This document shows positions 25,463-33,117 of a DNA stretch of 64,000 nucleotides, piece after piece. Numbering within the stretch: the first letter of the stretch is position 1; each line of letters begins with the position of its first letter. The position numbers were made by a program, and so were the translations under genes. The notes under the pieces were generated by a model. That model worked only from the letters and a program-made list of their open reading frames with translations. It had not been told where the DNA came from and searched no databases. This stretch comes from Paractinoplanes lichenicola (GTDB lineage: Bacteria; Actinomycetota; Actinomycetes; Mycobacteriales; Micromonosporaceae): assembly GCF_016785085.1 (NCBI RefSeq), contig NZ_JAENHO010000007.1, forward strand, positions 372,001 through 436,000, read 5' to 3'.

Positions 25463-25465
25463 CGT
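25460..25465 (+). promoter_or_regulatory. probable -10 box TAGCGT of a leaderless gene
   Basis: TAGCGT overlaps the TAG stop of the upstream gene and ends 6 nt before ATG 25472, the same arrangement as at 13631. Confidence 0.5.
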
Positions 25466-25471
25466 CTGCGC

Positions 25472-26008
25472 ATGGCGGATGCTTTGGTGATTCCGGGGAG
25501 CAGGAACGGCAGTGCCGCGGGTCTGCTGGAGTATGCGGGGGATGTGCCGGCGTTCCGGGGTGCGTCAGTGCACCGTCACGATTGGACGGCGCCGCGGCCG
25601 CCGGAGTTGTTCGAGCCGGTGGTGGAGTCGTGGGTGTGTGACGAGGTGCGGCCGGTGCTCGACGGTCTGGCCGGTCAGCCGTTGCTGATCGGCAAGTCGC
25701 TGGGCAGTTTCGCGGCGGGGCTGGCGGCGGAGCGCAGTTTGCCGGCGGTGTGGTTGACGCCGATCTTGTCGGTGCCGTGGGTGCCGGCGGCGCTGGAGCG
25801 GGCGACGGCGCCGTTTCTGCTGGTGGGTGGCACGGCCGACAAGTTCTGGGATCGGGCGTTGGCGCGGCGGTTGTCGCCTTATGTGGTGGAGGTGCCGGCG
25901 GCGGATCATGGGATGTTCGTGCCGGGGCCGTTGACGGACACGATCGCGGTGCTGGCGCGGGTGGTGGTGGCGATCGACGAGTTCCTCGACGAGATCGGCT
26001 GGCCGTAA
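25472..26008 (+). CDS. small alpha/beta hydrolase
   Basis: A 178-residue alpha/beta hydrolase-fold protein. The nucleophile elbow is LLIGKSLGSFAAGLA (G-K-S-L-G, Ser about residue 77); the acid is probably in GGTADKFWDRAL and the histidine in AADHGMF. At this size it lacks a lid and is close to the minimal fold. Cytosolic. It follows the hypothetical gene by 9 nt. Substrate unknown. Confidence 0.8.
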   Translation: MADALVIPGSRNGSAAGLLEYAGDVPAFRGASVHRHDWTAPRPPELFEPVVESWVCDEVRPVLDGLAGQPLLIGKSLGSFAAGLAAERSLPAVWLTPILSVPWVPAALERATAPFLLVGGTADKFWDRALARRLSPYVVEVPAADHGMFVPGPLTDTIAVLARVVVAIDEFLDEIGWP

Positions 26009-26079
26009 TCCGGTTTCGCGGGGGCGGGCCGGGGTTGATACTGGCCGTCGGCATCGGTGCGGCGAAGGGTTGGTTGGTC

Positions 26080-26433
26080 ATGGGTCGGGCTGTGCGGGTC
26101 ACGGTGCGTGGCAGTTTCGACGGTCTCAGCGCGGAGCAGGTGGCCGCGTTGGTGGCGGTGTCGGCTGAGCACGATTTCATGAACACGCAGTACACGGCCG
26201 AGGGTTATCTGGCCTATGACTTGCCGGCGCGGCCGTTCTTCACGTTCCGGTTCGCCGAGGAGGTGGCCGGGGCCGATGAGGTGCCGCAGGCGGCGGTGCG
26301 GGCGCAGATCAAGGCCGAGGAGTGGATGGCCGGGCACGGTTATCCGATCAAGAACGTGACGGTGCAGGCGGTCGACATGGCCGAGGTGCCGTTGGGCAAG
26401 CGGGGCCGCCGTGAGGCGTCCCGGAACAGCTGA
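26080..26433 (+). CDS. DUF6204-like small conserved protein
   Basis: A 117-residue protein from ATG 26080. It begins AVRVTVRGSFDGLSAEQVAA and contains HDFMNTQYTAEGYLAYD and a basic C-terminus KRGRREASRNS. This pattern matches a family of small actinobacterial proteins of unknown function (DUF6204, from memory). No catalytic residues stand out. Co-directional with the upstream enzymes. Confidence 0.68.
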   Translation: MGRAVRVTVRGSFDGLSAEQVAALVAVSAEHDFMNTQYTAEGYLAYDLPARPFFTFRFAEEVAGADEVPQAAVRAQIKAEEWMAGHGYPIKNVTVQAVDMAEVPLGKRGRREASRNS

Positions 26434-26450
26434 TCGAGGCGATATCGAGC

Positions 26451-26558
26451 ATGCGAGCTGCATTCGTGTTTTTGACGACCGACTTCCGTCTTTTGTCGAA
26501 GGACCGAATGCATGGCTTTGCTCAACCTCGGAATTGTGGCGCATGTCGACGCCGGTAA
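26451..26558 (+). CDS. possible 35-residue leader peptide of the ribosomal-protection gene
   Basis: An ORF ATG 26451 to TAA 26558 begins MRAAFVFLTTDFRLLSKD, contains rare codons (TTT, TTG, CTT, GCA) and overlaps the first 47 bases of the next gene in another frame. A GAGG motif lies 11 nt upstream. Leader peptides that sense stalled ribosomes precede several ribosomal-protection genes, so a regulatory role is plausible. There is no direct proof of translation. Confidence 0.4.
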   Translation: MRAAFVFLTTDFRLLSKDRMHGFAQPRNCGACRRR

Positions 26559-28128
26559 GACCAGCCTGACCGAGCGTCTGCTGCTCGCGGCCGGTGTCAC
26601 CGACACGCTCGGCAGTGTGGATGCCGGTTCCACCCGTACGGATTCTCTCGAGCTGGAACGTCGCCGGGGGATCACCATCAAGTCGGCTGTGGTGTCGTTG
26701 CGGTTGCGCGGCATGACGGTCAATCTGATCGATACGCCCGGTCACCCGGATTTCATCGCCGAGGTGGAGCGGGTGCTGGGGGTGCTCGACGACGCGGTGC
26801 TGCGGGCACTGGTGGCCGAGCGTGAGCCGCGCCCGCCTCAGGTGCGTGGCCGGGTGCATCCGGTCTATTTCGGGTCGGCGATCACCGGTGCCGGCGTCGA
26901 CGACCTGATCTCCGGGATCACCGCGCTGCGGCCGGCGCCGGAGACCCGCGACGGGGGCACGGTTTTCAAGGTGGAGCGCGGGCCGGGTGGGGAGAGGCTG
27001 GCGTATGTGCGGATGTTCGCCGGTGAGCTGCGGGTGCGTGACGTCGTGGCCGGGGAGCGGGTGACCGGGGTCGAGGTGTTCGACGGTGGTGGCACGGTGG
27101 TCCGGCCGGTGCTGCGGGCGGGTGAGATCGGCCGGGTGCGCGGGCTTTCCAAGATCAAAATTGGTGACGGCGTACGGGGTGGGAAGGCGCACCAGGCGCA
27201 GTTCGCCCCGCCCAGCCTGGAGACCGCGGTGGTCGCGGCCCGGCCGCAGCAGCGCGGGGCGTTGCATGCCGCGCTCACGGAGCTGGCCGAGCAGGATCCG
27301 CTGATCGCGTTGCGTCAGGACGAGGCCCGTCACGAGCTGCACGTGTCGCTCTACGGCGAGGTGCAGAAGGAGGTCATCCAGGCGACGCTGGCCGAGCAGT
27401 ACGGGCTCGAGGTGGTGTTCCGGCCGACGGTCACGGTGTGTGTGGAACGCCCGGCCGGGTGCGGGGAGGCGTTCGAGGTGATCGGGGTGGCGCCGAACCC
27501 GTTCCTGGCCACGGTGGGTCTGCGGGTGGAGCCGGGTGCGGGCACGTTCGGTCTCGGGGTGGAGCCGGGGTCGATGCCGGCGGCGTTCTTCAAGGCGGTC
27601 GAGGAGACCGTGCACGAGACGTTGCGGCAGGGTTTGCGGGGCTGGCCGGTGACGGGTTATCACGTGACGCTGACCCGGTCCGGTTACTGGGCTCGGCAGA
27701 GTCACGCTCACGCGGTGTTCGACAAGAGCATGTCCAGCACGGCCGGTGACTTCCGCAGCCTCACCCCGCTGGTGCTGATGGCGGCGTTGCGGGCGGCGGG
27801 GACGTCGGTGCTGGAGCCGGTGCACGCGTTCCGGGCCGAGCTGCCCGCCGACACGCTGCCGCAGGTGCTGCCGGTGCTGGCCCGGCTGGGCGGGATCCCG
27901 CTGAACACGACCCCGCCGCTGCTGGAGGGTCACCTGCCGGCGGGCAGCGTCCACGACTTCCAGCGGCGGCTGCCCGGCCTGACCCGCGGTGAGGGTGTGC
28001 TGGAGAGCGCGTTCGACCATTACGAGCCCGTACGGGGTGGTCCGCTCCCGACGCGGGCACGCACCGACCACAATCCGCTGGACCGCAAGGAGTATCTGCT
28101 GCGGGTGGTCAGGCGTACCGGCGGGTGA
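26512..28128 (+). CDS. Tet(M)/OtrA-like ribosomal-protection GTPase lacking the G4 segment
   Basis: A 538-residue EF-G-like protein, against about 640 for Tet(M)/Otr(A). G1 AHVDAGKTSLTERLL, switch I RRRGITIKS, G3 DTPGHPDF and G5-like VYFGSAITGAG are present. Between GVLDDAVL and the G5 region only about 25 residues remain: the roughly 100-residue part with NKxD (G4) is missing in frame. Domains II-V look complete (FKVERGPGGERLAYVRMFAG, HVSLYGEVQKEVIQATLAEQ, TLTRSGYWARQSHAHAVFDK). Full proteins remove tetracycline from the ribosome by GTP hydrolysis. Without G4, guanine specificity should be lost, so this one may be non-functional or altered. Start ATG 26512 after GAAGGA. Confidence 0.85.
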   Translation: MALLNLGIVAHVDAGKTSLTERLLLAAGVTDTLGSVDAGSTRTDSLELERRRGITIKSAVVSLRLRGMTVNLIDTPGHPDFIAEVERVLGVLDDAVLRALVAEREPRPPQVRGRVHPVYFGSAITGAGVDDLISGITALRPAPETRDGGTVFKVERGPGGERLAYVRMFAGELRVRDVVAGERVTGVEVFDGGGTVVRPVLRAGEIGRVRGLSKIKIGDGVRGGKAHQAQFAPPSLETAVVAARPQQRGALHAALTELAEQDPLIALRQDEARHELHVSLYGEVQKEVIQATLAEQYGLEVVFRPTVTVCVERPAGCGEAFEVIGVAPNPFLATVGLRVEPGAGTFGLGVEPGSMPAAFFKAVEETVHETLRQGLRGWPVTGYHVTLTRSGYWARQSHAHAVFDKSMSSTAGDFRSLTPLVLMAALRAAGTSVLEPVHAFRAELPADTLPQVLPVLARLGGIPLNTTPPLLEGHLPAGSVHDFQRRLPGLTRGEGVLESAFDHYEPVRGGPLPTRARTDHNPLDRKEYLLRVVRRTGG

Positions 28129-28140
28129 GGGCCCGCCGCC

Positions 28141-28674
28141 CTACAGGTGATACTCCCAGCCTTCACGCCAGGCGAAGTCGGCGGTCAGCAGCTGTTCGAG
28201 GGGGACGCCGTCGAGGAAGTGGTCCAGTGCCCAGCGGGTCGCGACGTGACCGATGACCAGGATGCGCCGGCCCTGCCACCGGGCCGGGACGTCGGTCAGG
28301 AACCGCCCGGCCCGCTCGACCGCCTGCCGCCAGCTCTCCCCGCCCGGGTACGGCTCGTCGAGATGCCGCTCGCGGTGCGTGTGCAGTTCGGCGGCCGGCA
28401 TGCCGTTGGCCGAGCCGTAGTCGCATTCGCGGAGCCGCCAGTCGTGCAGGACGGGGATGTCGTGGCCGGTGAACGCGATCTCGGCGGTCTCGGCGGCTCG
28501 CCGCAGGTCCGACGTGAACACCGCGGTGATCCCGTTGTCGCGCCGCCGCCGGCCGAGCTCGGCCGCGAGGTGCCGTCCCCGCTCGGACAGCCGGCCGTGC
28601 CGCCAGCCTGTGGCGATGCCACGATCGTTGTCCTCGCTCCACGAATGCGTCTCGAAAACGATCGTGGTCGGCAT
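28141..28674 (-). CDS. histidine phosphatase superfamily protein
   Basis: A 177-residue protein of the phosphoglycerate-mutase-like fold. The usual RHG start is replaced by FETHSWSEDNDRG, which keeps the catalytic His; the second region is TSDLRRAAETAEIAF and the distal His lies in ILVIGHVATRWALDHFL. The variant N-terminal motif (T-H-S) is known from a subgroup of these enzymes. Likely a small cytosolic phosphatase of unknown substrate. It is convergent with the ribosomal-protection gene, with a 12-nt gap. Confidence 0.82.
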   Translation of the reverse strand: MPTTIVFETHSWSEDNDRGIATGWRHGRLSERGRHLAAELGRRRRDNGITAVFTSDLRRAAETAEIAFTGHDIPVLHDWRLRECDYGSANGMPAAELHTHRERHLDEPYPGGESWRQAVERAGRFLTDVPARWQGRRILVIGHVATRWALDHFLDGVPLEQLLTADFAWREGWEYHL

Positions 28675-28690
28675 CGGGTCAGCCTAGCCC

Positions 28691-28727
28691 GATGCCCCCG
28701 GTCGCGGCTGAAGCGACCGGGGGCATC
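28691..28727. terminator. strong hairpin terminator
   Basis: GATGCCCCCGGTCGC (28691-28705) and GCGACCGGGGGCATC (28713-28727) form a perfect 15-bp stem with a 7-nt loop. It lies just after the secreted-protein gene (minus strand) and upstream of the phosphatase gene on the same strand, so it most likely ends the former transcript. Confidence 0.85.
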
Positions 28728-28739
28728 GGGGTGGTACGG

Positions 28740-29699
28740 CTAGCAGTTGTAGCGGCGGTACCCCACGAGCAGCTGCGGGGCGTAGTTGTACTTCAGTTCC
28801 AAGCACTGCTTGGCGCTGCGGGCCGAGCGGAACGTGTTGTAGAAGCCGGTGATGTAGCCGGCCGCCGCGCCCTTGCAGGCCGACTTGTAGATCGGGTTGG
28901 GGATGAGGTTGCAGGCGTAGTCGGCGAACCCGACCGCGCCCGCGGTGAAGGCCCAGGCCGGCATGCGCTGGATCTCGGCCTTGCTGAACCGGACGTAGAC
29001 GAACAGGCCGAACGAGATGCTCGGGTCGGCGACCACGGGGTACGCGGTGGCCTTGCCGTGCGCGACGGTCTGCACGATCGTGTCGCCCTCGAGCCGGTAC
29101 GAGGTGGGCACCGCCGCGCCGGTGGCGTCGGTCGCCCACGGGGCCGCGACCTTGCCGTAGACGAGGGTGCCGTCGGTGATGTCGAGGGACCCGTCGGGGT
29201 TCGCGGCCAGGTGGGTGCGGGCGGGCAGGGTCAACGGGAACCGGTATTCGGCGGGCGCGCTGCTGTCGGCGATGGTGACCAGGGCCCGTACGGCTCCGTC
29301 GGTCAGGGTCTGCACGGCCACGTCGGCCGCCGACCGGCTGTTCGCGTAGACGACCGTGCCGGTGCCGGTCTGCTGGGCCCGGCCCGCGCTGCCCCCAGCC
29401 GGCAGCGCCAACCCGACCTGAGCGCCGCCCGCGGTGATGGTGACCGGACGGTTCGCCGCCCGGGGCACCTGCACCTGCGTCGCGCCCACCGTGCTGCTGA
29501 ACGACTCGGCGGTGGCGGTCAGCGTCTTCTCGGCGCCGGCCTGGGCCGTGGTGGCCCGGTCGATCGCCGTGCCGACCCGCGCGGCGTCGTTGCCGGCGGC
29601 GCCGGCCGCGGACGGTGCGGCGAACGCGGCCAGCATGGTGGCGGACAGCAGCGCGACCATCGTGGCCGCCCGCGCACCTGGCTGAACGAGTTTCCTCAT
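28740..29699 (-). CDS. secreted hypothetical protein
   Basis: A 319-residue protein from ATG 29699 with a long signal peptide (MRKLVQPGARAATMVALLSA onward, cleavage near AAGAAG). The mature part has a beta-rich middle (RPVTITAGGAQVGLALPAGG, YRFPLTLPARTHLAANPDGS, DPSISFGLFVYVRFSKAEI) and a C-terminal small domain with four Cys (YACNLIPNPIYKSACKGAA ... AKQCLELKYN ... RRYNC). The Cys-rich end resembles helical modules in secreted actinobacterial proteins of unknown function. A strong terminator follows the gene. Confidence 0.72.
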   Translation of the reverse strand: MRKLVQPGARAATMVALLSATMLAAFAAPSAAGAAGNDAARVGTAIDRATTAQAGAEKTLTATAESFSSTVGATQVQVPRAANRPVTITAGGAQVGLALPAGGSAGRAQQTGTGTVVYANSRSAADVAVQTLTDGAVRALVTIADSSAPAEYRFPLTLPARTHLAANPDGSLDITDGTLVYGKVAAPWATDATGAAVPTSYRLEGDTIVQTVAHGKATAYPVVADPSISFGLFVYVRFSKAEIQRMPAWAFTAGAVGFADYACNLIPNPIYKSACKGAAAGYITGFYNTFRSARSAKQCLELKYNYAPQLLVGYRRYNC

Positions 29700-29846
29700 C
29701 CTGAGATCCCTTCGTCGATCATCCCGCATGTCGGGGTTGCGACGACTGTCGATCACCGTCCGGCCCGTCCGGCGGAATCCGGATGGTCTCGGACGGTCCT
29801 ATACGCGGCTTCCCAGCCTGTTGTCAAAACGTTCATCTTCGATGGC

Positions 29847-29852
29847 TAGTCT
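29847..29852 (+). promoter_or_regulatory. probable -10 box TAGTCT of a leaderless gene
   Basis: TAGTCT ends 6 nt before the GTG at 29859. A TTGTCA at 29821-29826 could be a -35 element, though its 20-nt spacing is long. Confidence 0.5.
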
Positions 29853-29858
29853 CGACGC

Positions 29859-32405
29859 GTGCCCCGTGCGTTGAAGCCCGTCGATGCCTTTGCCGTGTTG
29901 CCGGATCCGGGGGAGGCGGGCACGCTCGACGCGCTCGTCGAACGGCTGCGCTCGCTGAAGGTGTGGGCCGGCGACCCGTCGTACGAGACCATCACCGCCC
30001 GGCTCAACCAGGCATGGGCCGCGGCGGGCCGCCCGCCCGGCGAGCTGGCCCGCAAGAACACGGTGGCCGACTGTTTCCAGCTGGGCCGGCGCCGGTTGAA
30101 CGCCGACCTCGTCGTCGCCGTCGTCGAGGTGCTGCACCCCGGCGCCGACTACGCGCAGCAGTGGCGGCAGGCGTTGCGGGTGATCGGCGGCGAGACCCAG
30201 GCCGCGTCGCAGGTCCGCGTGCAGGGCCGGCTGCCCGGCGATCTTGCCTCGTTCACCGGCCGCACCGCCGAGCTCGACCGGATCGTCCGGGCCGCCGAAC
30301 AGGCGGGGCCCGCCGTGGTGACGATCGAGGGCATGGCCGGGGTGGGCAAGACCCAGCTCGCCGTGCACGCCGGGCATCTGCTCGCCGGCCGCGAGCCGTT
30401 CGACACGGTGCTCTACGTCGACCTGCGCGGTTTCCACCCCGACCCGGCCCTGCCCCCGGCCGACCCCGGCGCCACCCTCGAAGGGTTCCTGCGCCAGCTC
30501 GGCGTGCCCGGTCAGAGCATCCCGTACGACGTACCGGCCCGTTCCGCGCTCCTGCGGGAACGGCTCGCCACCGCCCGTACGCTCGTGGTGCTGGACAACG
30601 CCGCCGACGCCGCCCAGGTCCTCCCGCTGCTGCCGCACGCGCCGGGCAGCCTGACCGTGGTCACCAGCCGCCGCGGCCTGACCGATCTGCCCGGCGCGGA
30701 GCACATCGTGGTCGACGTGTTCGGCGCCGGCGACGCGCTCGACCTGCTCGCCCGTACGGCCGCGAGCACCCCGGCCGGTCCCGACCCGTCGGCCGCGGCC
30801 CGGATCGCCGCCCGCTGCGGCTACCTGCCCCTGGCCCTGGAACTGGTGGCCGGGCACATCCGTGCCAAGCCGACGTGGACGCTGACCGACCACGCCGACC
30901 GGCTCGACGAACGGCACCGCGACCGCCGGCTCGACAGCGGCGTGGAGATCACCCTCGACCTGTCCTACAAGCACCTGCCCGCCGACCGGCAACGGGCGCT
31001 GCGCCTGTTCGCCCTGCACCCCGGGCCCGACCTGGACGCGTACGCGGTCTCGGCGCTCACCGGCAACGACCTGGACGGCGCGGCCGACCTGCTCGACCAG
31101 CTGCACCGCGACCACCTGCTGCAGCAACCCGGCCCGGCCCGCTACACCCTGCACGACCTCGTCCGGGCCCACGCCATCAGCCGGGCCGTCGACGAGGACC
31201 CGCCACCGGAACGCCGGGCCGCGCTGACCCGCCTGTTCGACCACTACCTGGCGACCGCGGCCGTCGCGATGGACACCCTGTTCCGCGCCGAGGCGGCCCG
31301 CCGGCCCCGGGTCGCGGCGCCGTTCGTGGCGAACCCGGCACTGGCGGAGCCCGCCGCGGCGAGCGCGTGGCTCGACAGCGAACTCCCGGCGCTGCTGGCC
31401 GTGGCCGGGTACGCCGCCGAACACGGCTGGCCGTCGCACACGACTCGGCTGTCGGGCATCCTGTATCGCTACCTCAACGGCGGCTACCCGTTCGCCGCGC
31501 TGACCCTGCACGAGCAGGCGTGCCAGAGCGCCGAGCGTACGGGGGACGTGGCCGCCCACGCCGGCGCGCGGCTCGGCCTCGGCGTCGCCCACCTGCAGCT
31601 GGGCCGGCCCGGCCCGGCCGCCGAGCAGCTACGCCGGGCCGGCGAGCTCTACCAGCAGGCCGGCGACCCGGCCGGGCAGGCCCGCGCGCTGGCCAACCTG
31701 GGCATCATCGACCAGCGGCAGGGCCGCTACCCGCAGGCCGCCCAGCACGTCCGGCAGGCCTTCGAGCTCTACCGGCAGGCCGACGACGCGTTCGGGGAAG
31801 CCGCGTCGCTGCTCACCCTGGGCGTGGTCGACCAATACCTGGACCGGCCCGGCCCCGCCGCCGAGAGCCTGCGGCAGGCCCTGGCCCTGTTCCGCCGCCT
31901 CGGCTACCCCGTCGGGCAGGCCGCCGCACTCAACAGCCTCGGCGACGTCGAAGGGCGGACCGACCACGTCGAACTCGCCCTGAAGCTGTACCGCGACCTC
32001 GGCAACCGCACCGGCGAGGCGTCGTCGCTGGACAGCCTGGGCAGCCTGCACACCCGGCTGGGCGACCCCGGACACGCCATCACGCTGCATCGGCAATCCC
32101 TGCAGATCCTCGACGACATCGGCGAACGGCACGGCGAAGCCGACGCCTGCAACGGGCTCGGCGAGGCCACCCGCGCCGCCGGCCGCCCCGGCGAGGCCGT
32201 CGAGCACCACACGACCGCCCTGACCACCGCCGTCGCCCTGGGCCAACGCGACCAGCAGGCCCGCGCCCACGCCGGCCTCGGCCACGCCCACCACGACCTC
32301 GGCGACGAGCAGGCCGCCGAGGAACACCTCACCACCGCGGCCCAGCTGTATGCGGACCTGGGCATGCCGAAGGCCTACCTGGACAGCAAGATGCGCCGCC
32401 GCTGA
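29859..32405 (+). CDS. NB-ARC/TPR STAND regulator (AfsR-like without SARP domain)
   Basis: An 848-residue protein. Residues about 1-110 are a helical N-terminal domain (SLKVWAGDPSYETITARLNQ), of the kind found before NB-ARC domains in actinobacteria. Walker A is GMAGVGKTQLAVH (158-170), Walker B TLVVLDNAAD, then TVVTSRRGLTDL and the winged-helix part LSYKHLPADRQRALRLFAL. From about residue 540 to the end are TPR repeats (ALTLHEQACQSAERTGDVAA, ARALANLGIIDQRQGRYPQA, ASSLDSLGSLHTRLGDPGHA). STAND proteins act as ATP-driven switches. With no SARP DNA-binding domain, its output is unknown. GTG start at 29859, probably leaderless. Confidence 0.88.
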   Translation: MPRALKPVDAFAVLPDPGEAGTLDALVERLRSLKVWAGDPSYETITARLNQAWAAAGRPPGELARKNTVADCFQLGRRRLNADLVVAVVEVLHPGADYAQQWRQALRVIGGETQAASQVRVQGRLPGDLASFTGRTAELDRIVRAAEQAGPAVVTIEGMAGVGKTQLAVHAGHLLAGREPFDTVLYVDLRGFHPDPALPPADPGATLEGFLRQLGVPGQSIPYDVPARSALLRERLATARTLVVLDNAADAAQVLPLLPHAPGSLTVVTSRRGLTDLPGAEHIVVDVFGAGDALDLLARTAASTPAGPDPSAAARIAARCGYLPLALELVAGHIRAKPTWTLTDHADRLDERHRDRRLDSGVEITLDLSYKHLPADRQRALRLFALHPGPDLDAYAVSALTGNDLDGAADLLDQLHRDHLLQQPGPARYTLHDLVRAHAISRAVDEDPPPERRAALTRLFDHYLATAAVAMDTLFRAEAARRPRVAAPFVANPALAEPAAASAWLDSELPALLAVAGYAAEHGWPSHTTRLSGILYRYLNGGYPFAALTLHEQACQSAERTGDVAAHAGARLGLGVAHLQLGRPGPAAEQLRRAGELYQQAGDPAGQARALANLGIIDQRQGRYPQAAQHVRQAFELYRQADDAFGEAASLLTLGVVDQYLDRPGPAAESLRQALALFRRLGYPVGQAAALNSLGDVEGRTDHVELALKLYRDLGNRTGEASSLDSLGSLHTRLGDPGHAITLHRQSLQILDDIGERHGEADACNGLGEATRAAGRPGEAVEHHTTALTTAVALGQRDQQARAHAGLGHAHHDLGDEQAAEEHLTTAAQLYADLGMPKAYLDSKMRRR

Positions 32406-32555
32406 ACCTCCACTTCCGCGACCCGTACGGTCATCGGCCGCCCGGGCGCAGCAGCCCGGCAATCCACGGCTCGAGCACGGCTAGCAGATCCACCACGGGC
32501 CGCACCCTACAAGGACCACACCTTCCCCGTACGCGACCACATCCGCCCCGCCGCG

Positions 32556-32940
32556 GTGTGCTCACACATCGCCGAAGCCGAACCCCGCGCCGCGTTCTCT
32601 CAGCCGACACCCCATAGGTAAGTGAGTACTCACAAGCCGCAGCCCGAGGCCTACGCCGCTCCCGCTCAACCGACGCGTCATAGCTGAGTGAGTACTCACA
32701 AACCGCAGACCCTGGCCCACGCCGCTCCCCGCTCAGCCGGCGGGACACAGCTAAGTGAGTACTCACATACCAGGTTGGACGGCTGCGAGCCCGGCGCCGG
32801 CCGCGGCCTGATGCCCCGAGCCGCTTCCTCCTGTGGCCGACCTCCCAGTGTTGAGTGAGTACTTACAAACCCAGGTTGGATGAGCAATAGCCCGCGCGGC
32901 CGGCGCCTCCGCAGAGCTGAAGTGAGTACTCACAAACTTC
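32556..32940. repeat. 66-bp repeat array with palindrome GTGAGTACTCAC
   Basis: The 12-bp palindrome GTGAGTACTCAC occurs at 32622, 32688, 32755 and 32922, with a one-base variant (GTGAGTACTTAC) at 32855 and a decayed copy (GTGTGCTCAC) near 32556. Start-to-start distances are about 66, 66, 67, 100 and 67 bp. Copies extend beyond the palindrome: AGTGAGTACTCACAAACC is shared, and the spacer between the first copies (CGCAG...CGCCGCTCCCGCTCA) is also repeated. The array lies in a 700-bp gene-free stretch (32406-33108). Confidence 0.88.
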
Positions 32941-33067
32941 TTGCGCGGCAGGCCAGCCGCTTATCCGCCATTCCCGTGCGGAGGACGCCATCCCGTAATT
33001 ACTGGATTATTAATACCGGCAATCCACTAATGTCCGATCAGGCTCGAACGCGGCTACATCATAATCA

Positions 33068-33117
33068 CTGCTATGGTGCATCTAGGCGATGGCTAGATCG
33101 AAAGCCAGTCATAGCAG
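33068..33117. terminator. nested stem-loop at the end of the endonuclease gene, in AT-rich DNA
   Basis: CTGCTATG (33068-33075) pairs with CATAGCAG (33110-33117), and inside it ATCTAG (33080-33085) pairs with CTAGAT (33093-33098). The outer right arm covers the stop codon of the minus-strand endonuclease gene, so it may act as its terminator. The preceding 32985-33070 is clearly AT-rich for this genome (for example ATTACTGGATTATTAATACC). Confidence 0.55.

Noticed and set aside
26512..28128. Functional tetracycline-resistance gene
   Set aside because: The G4 motif is missing, so resistance cannot be assumed from similarity.
32431..32887. Minus-strand frames with a recurring CEYSL motif
   Set aside because: The motif is the translation of the GTGAGTACTCAC repeat; no independent evidence of coding.
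32556..32940. CRISPR array
   Set aside because: Repeats are 12-18 bp palindromes within longer repeated units, the spacers are themselves repeated, and no cas genes are present.
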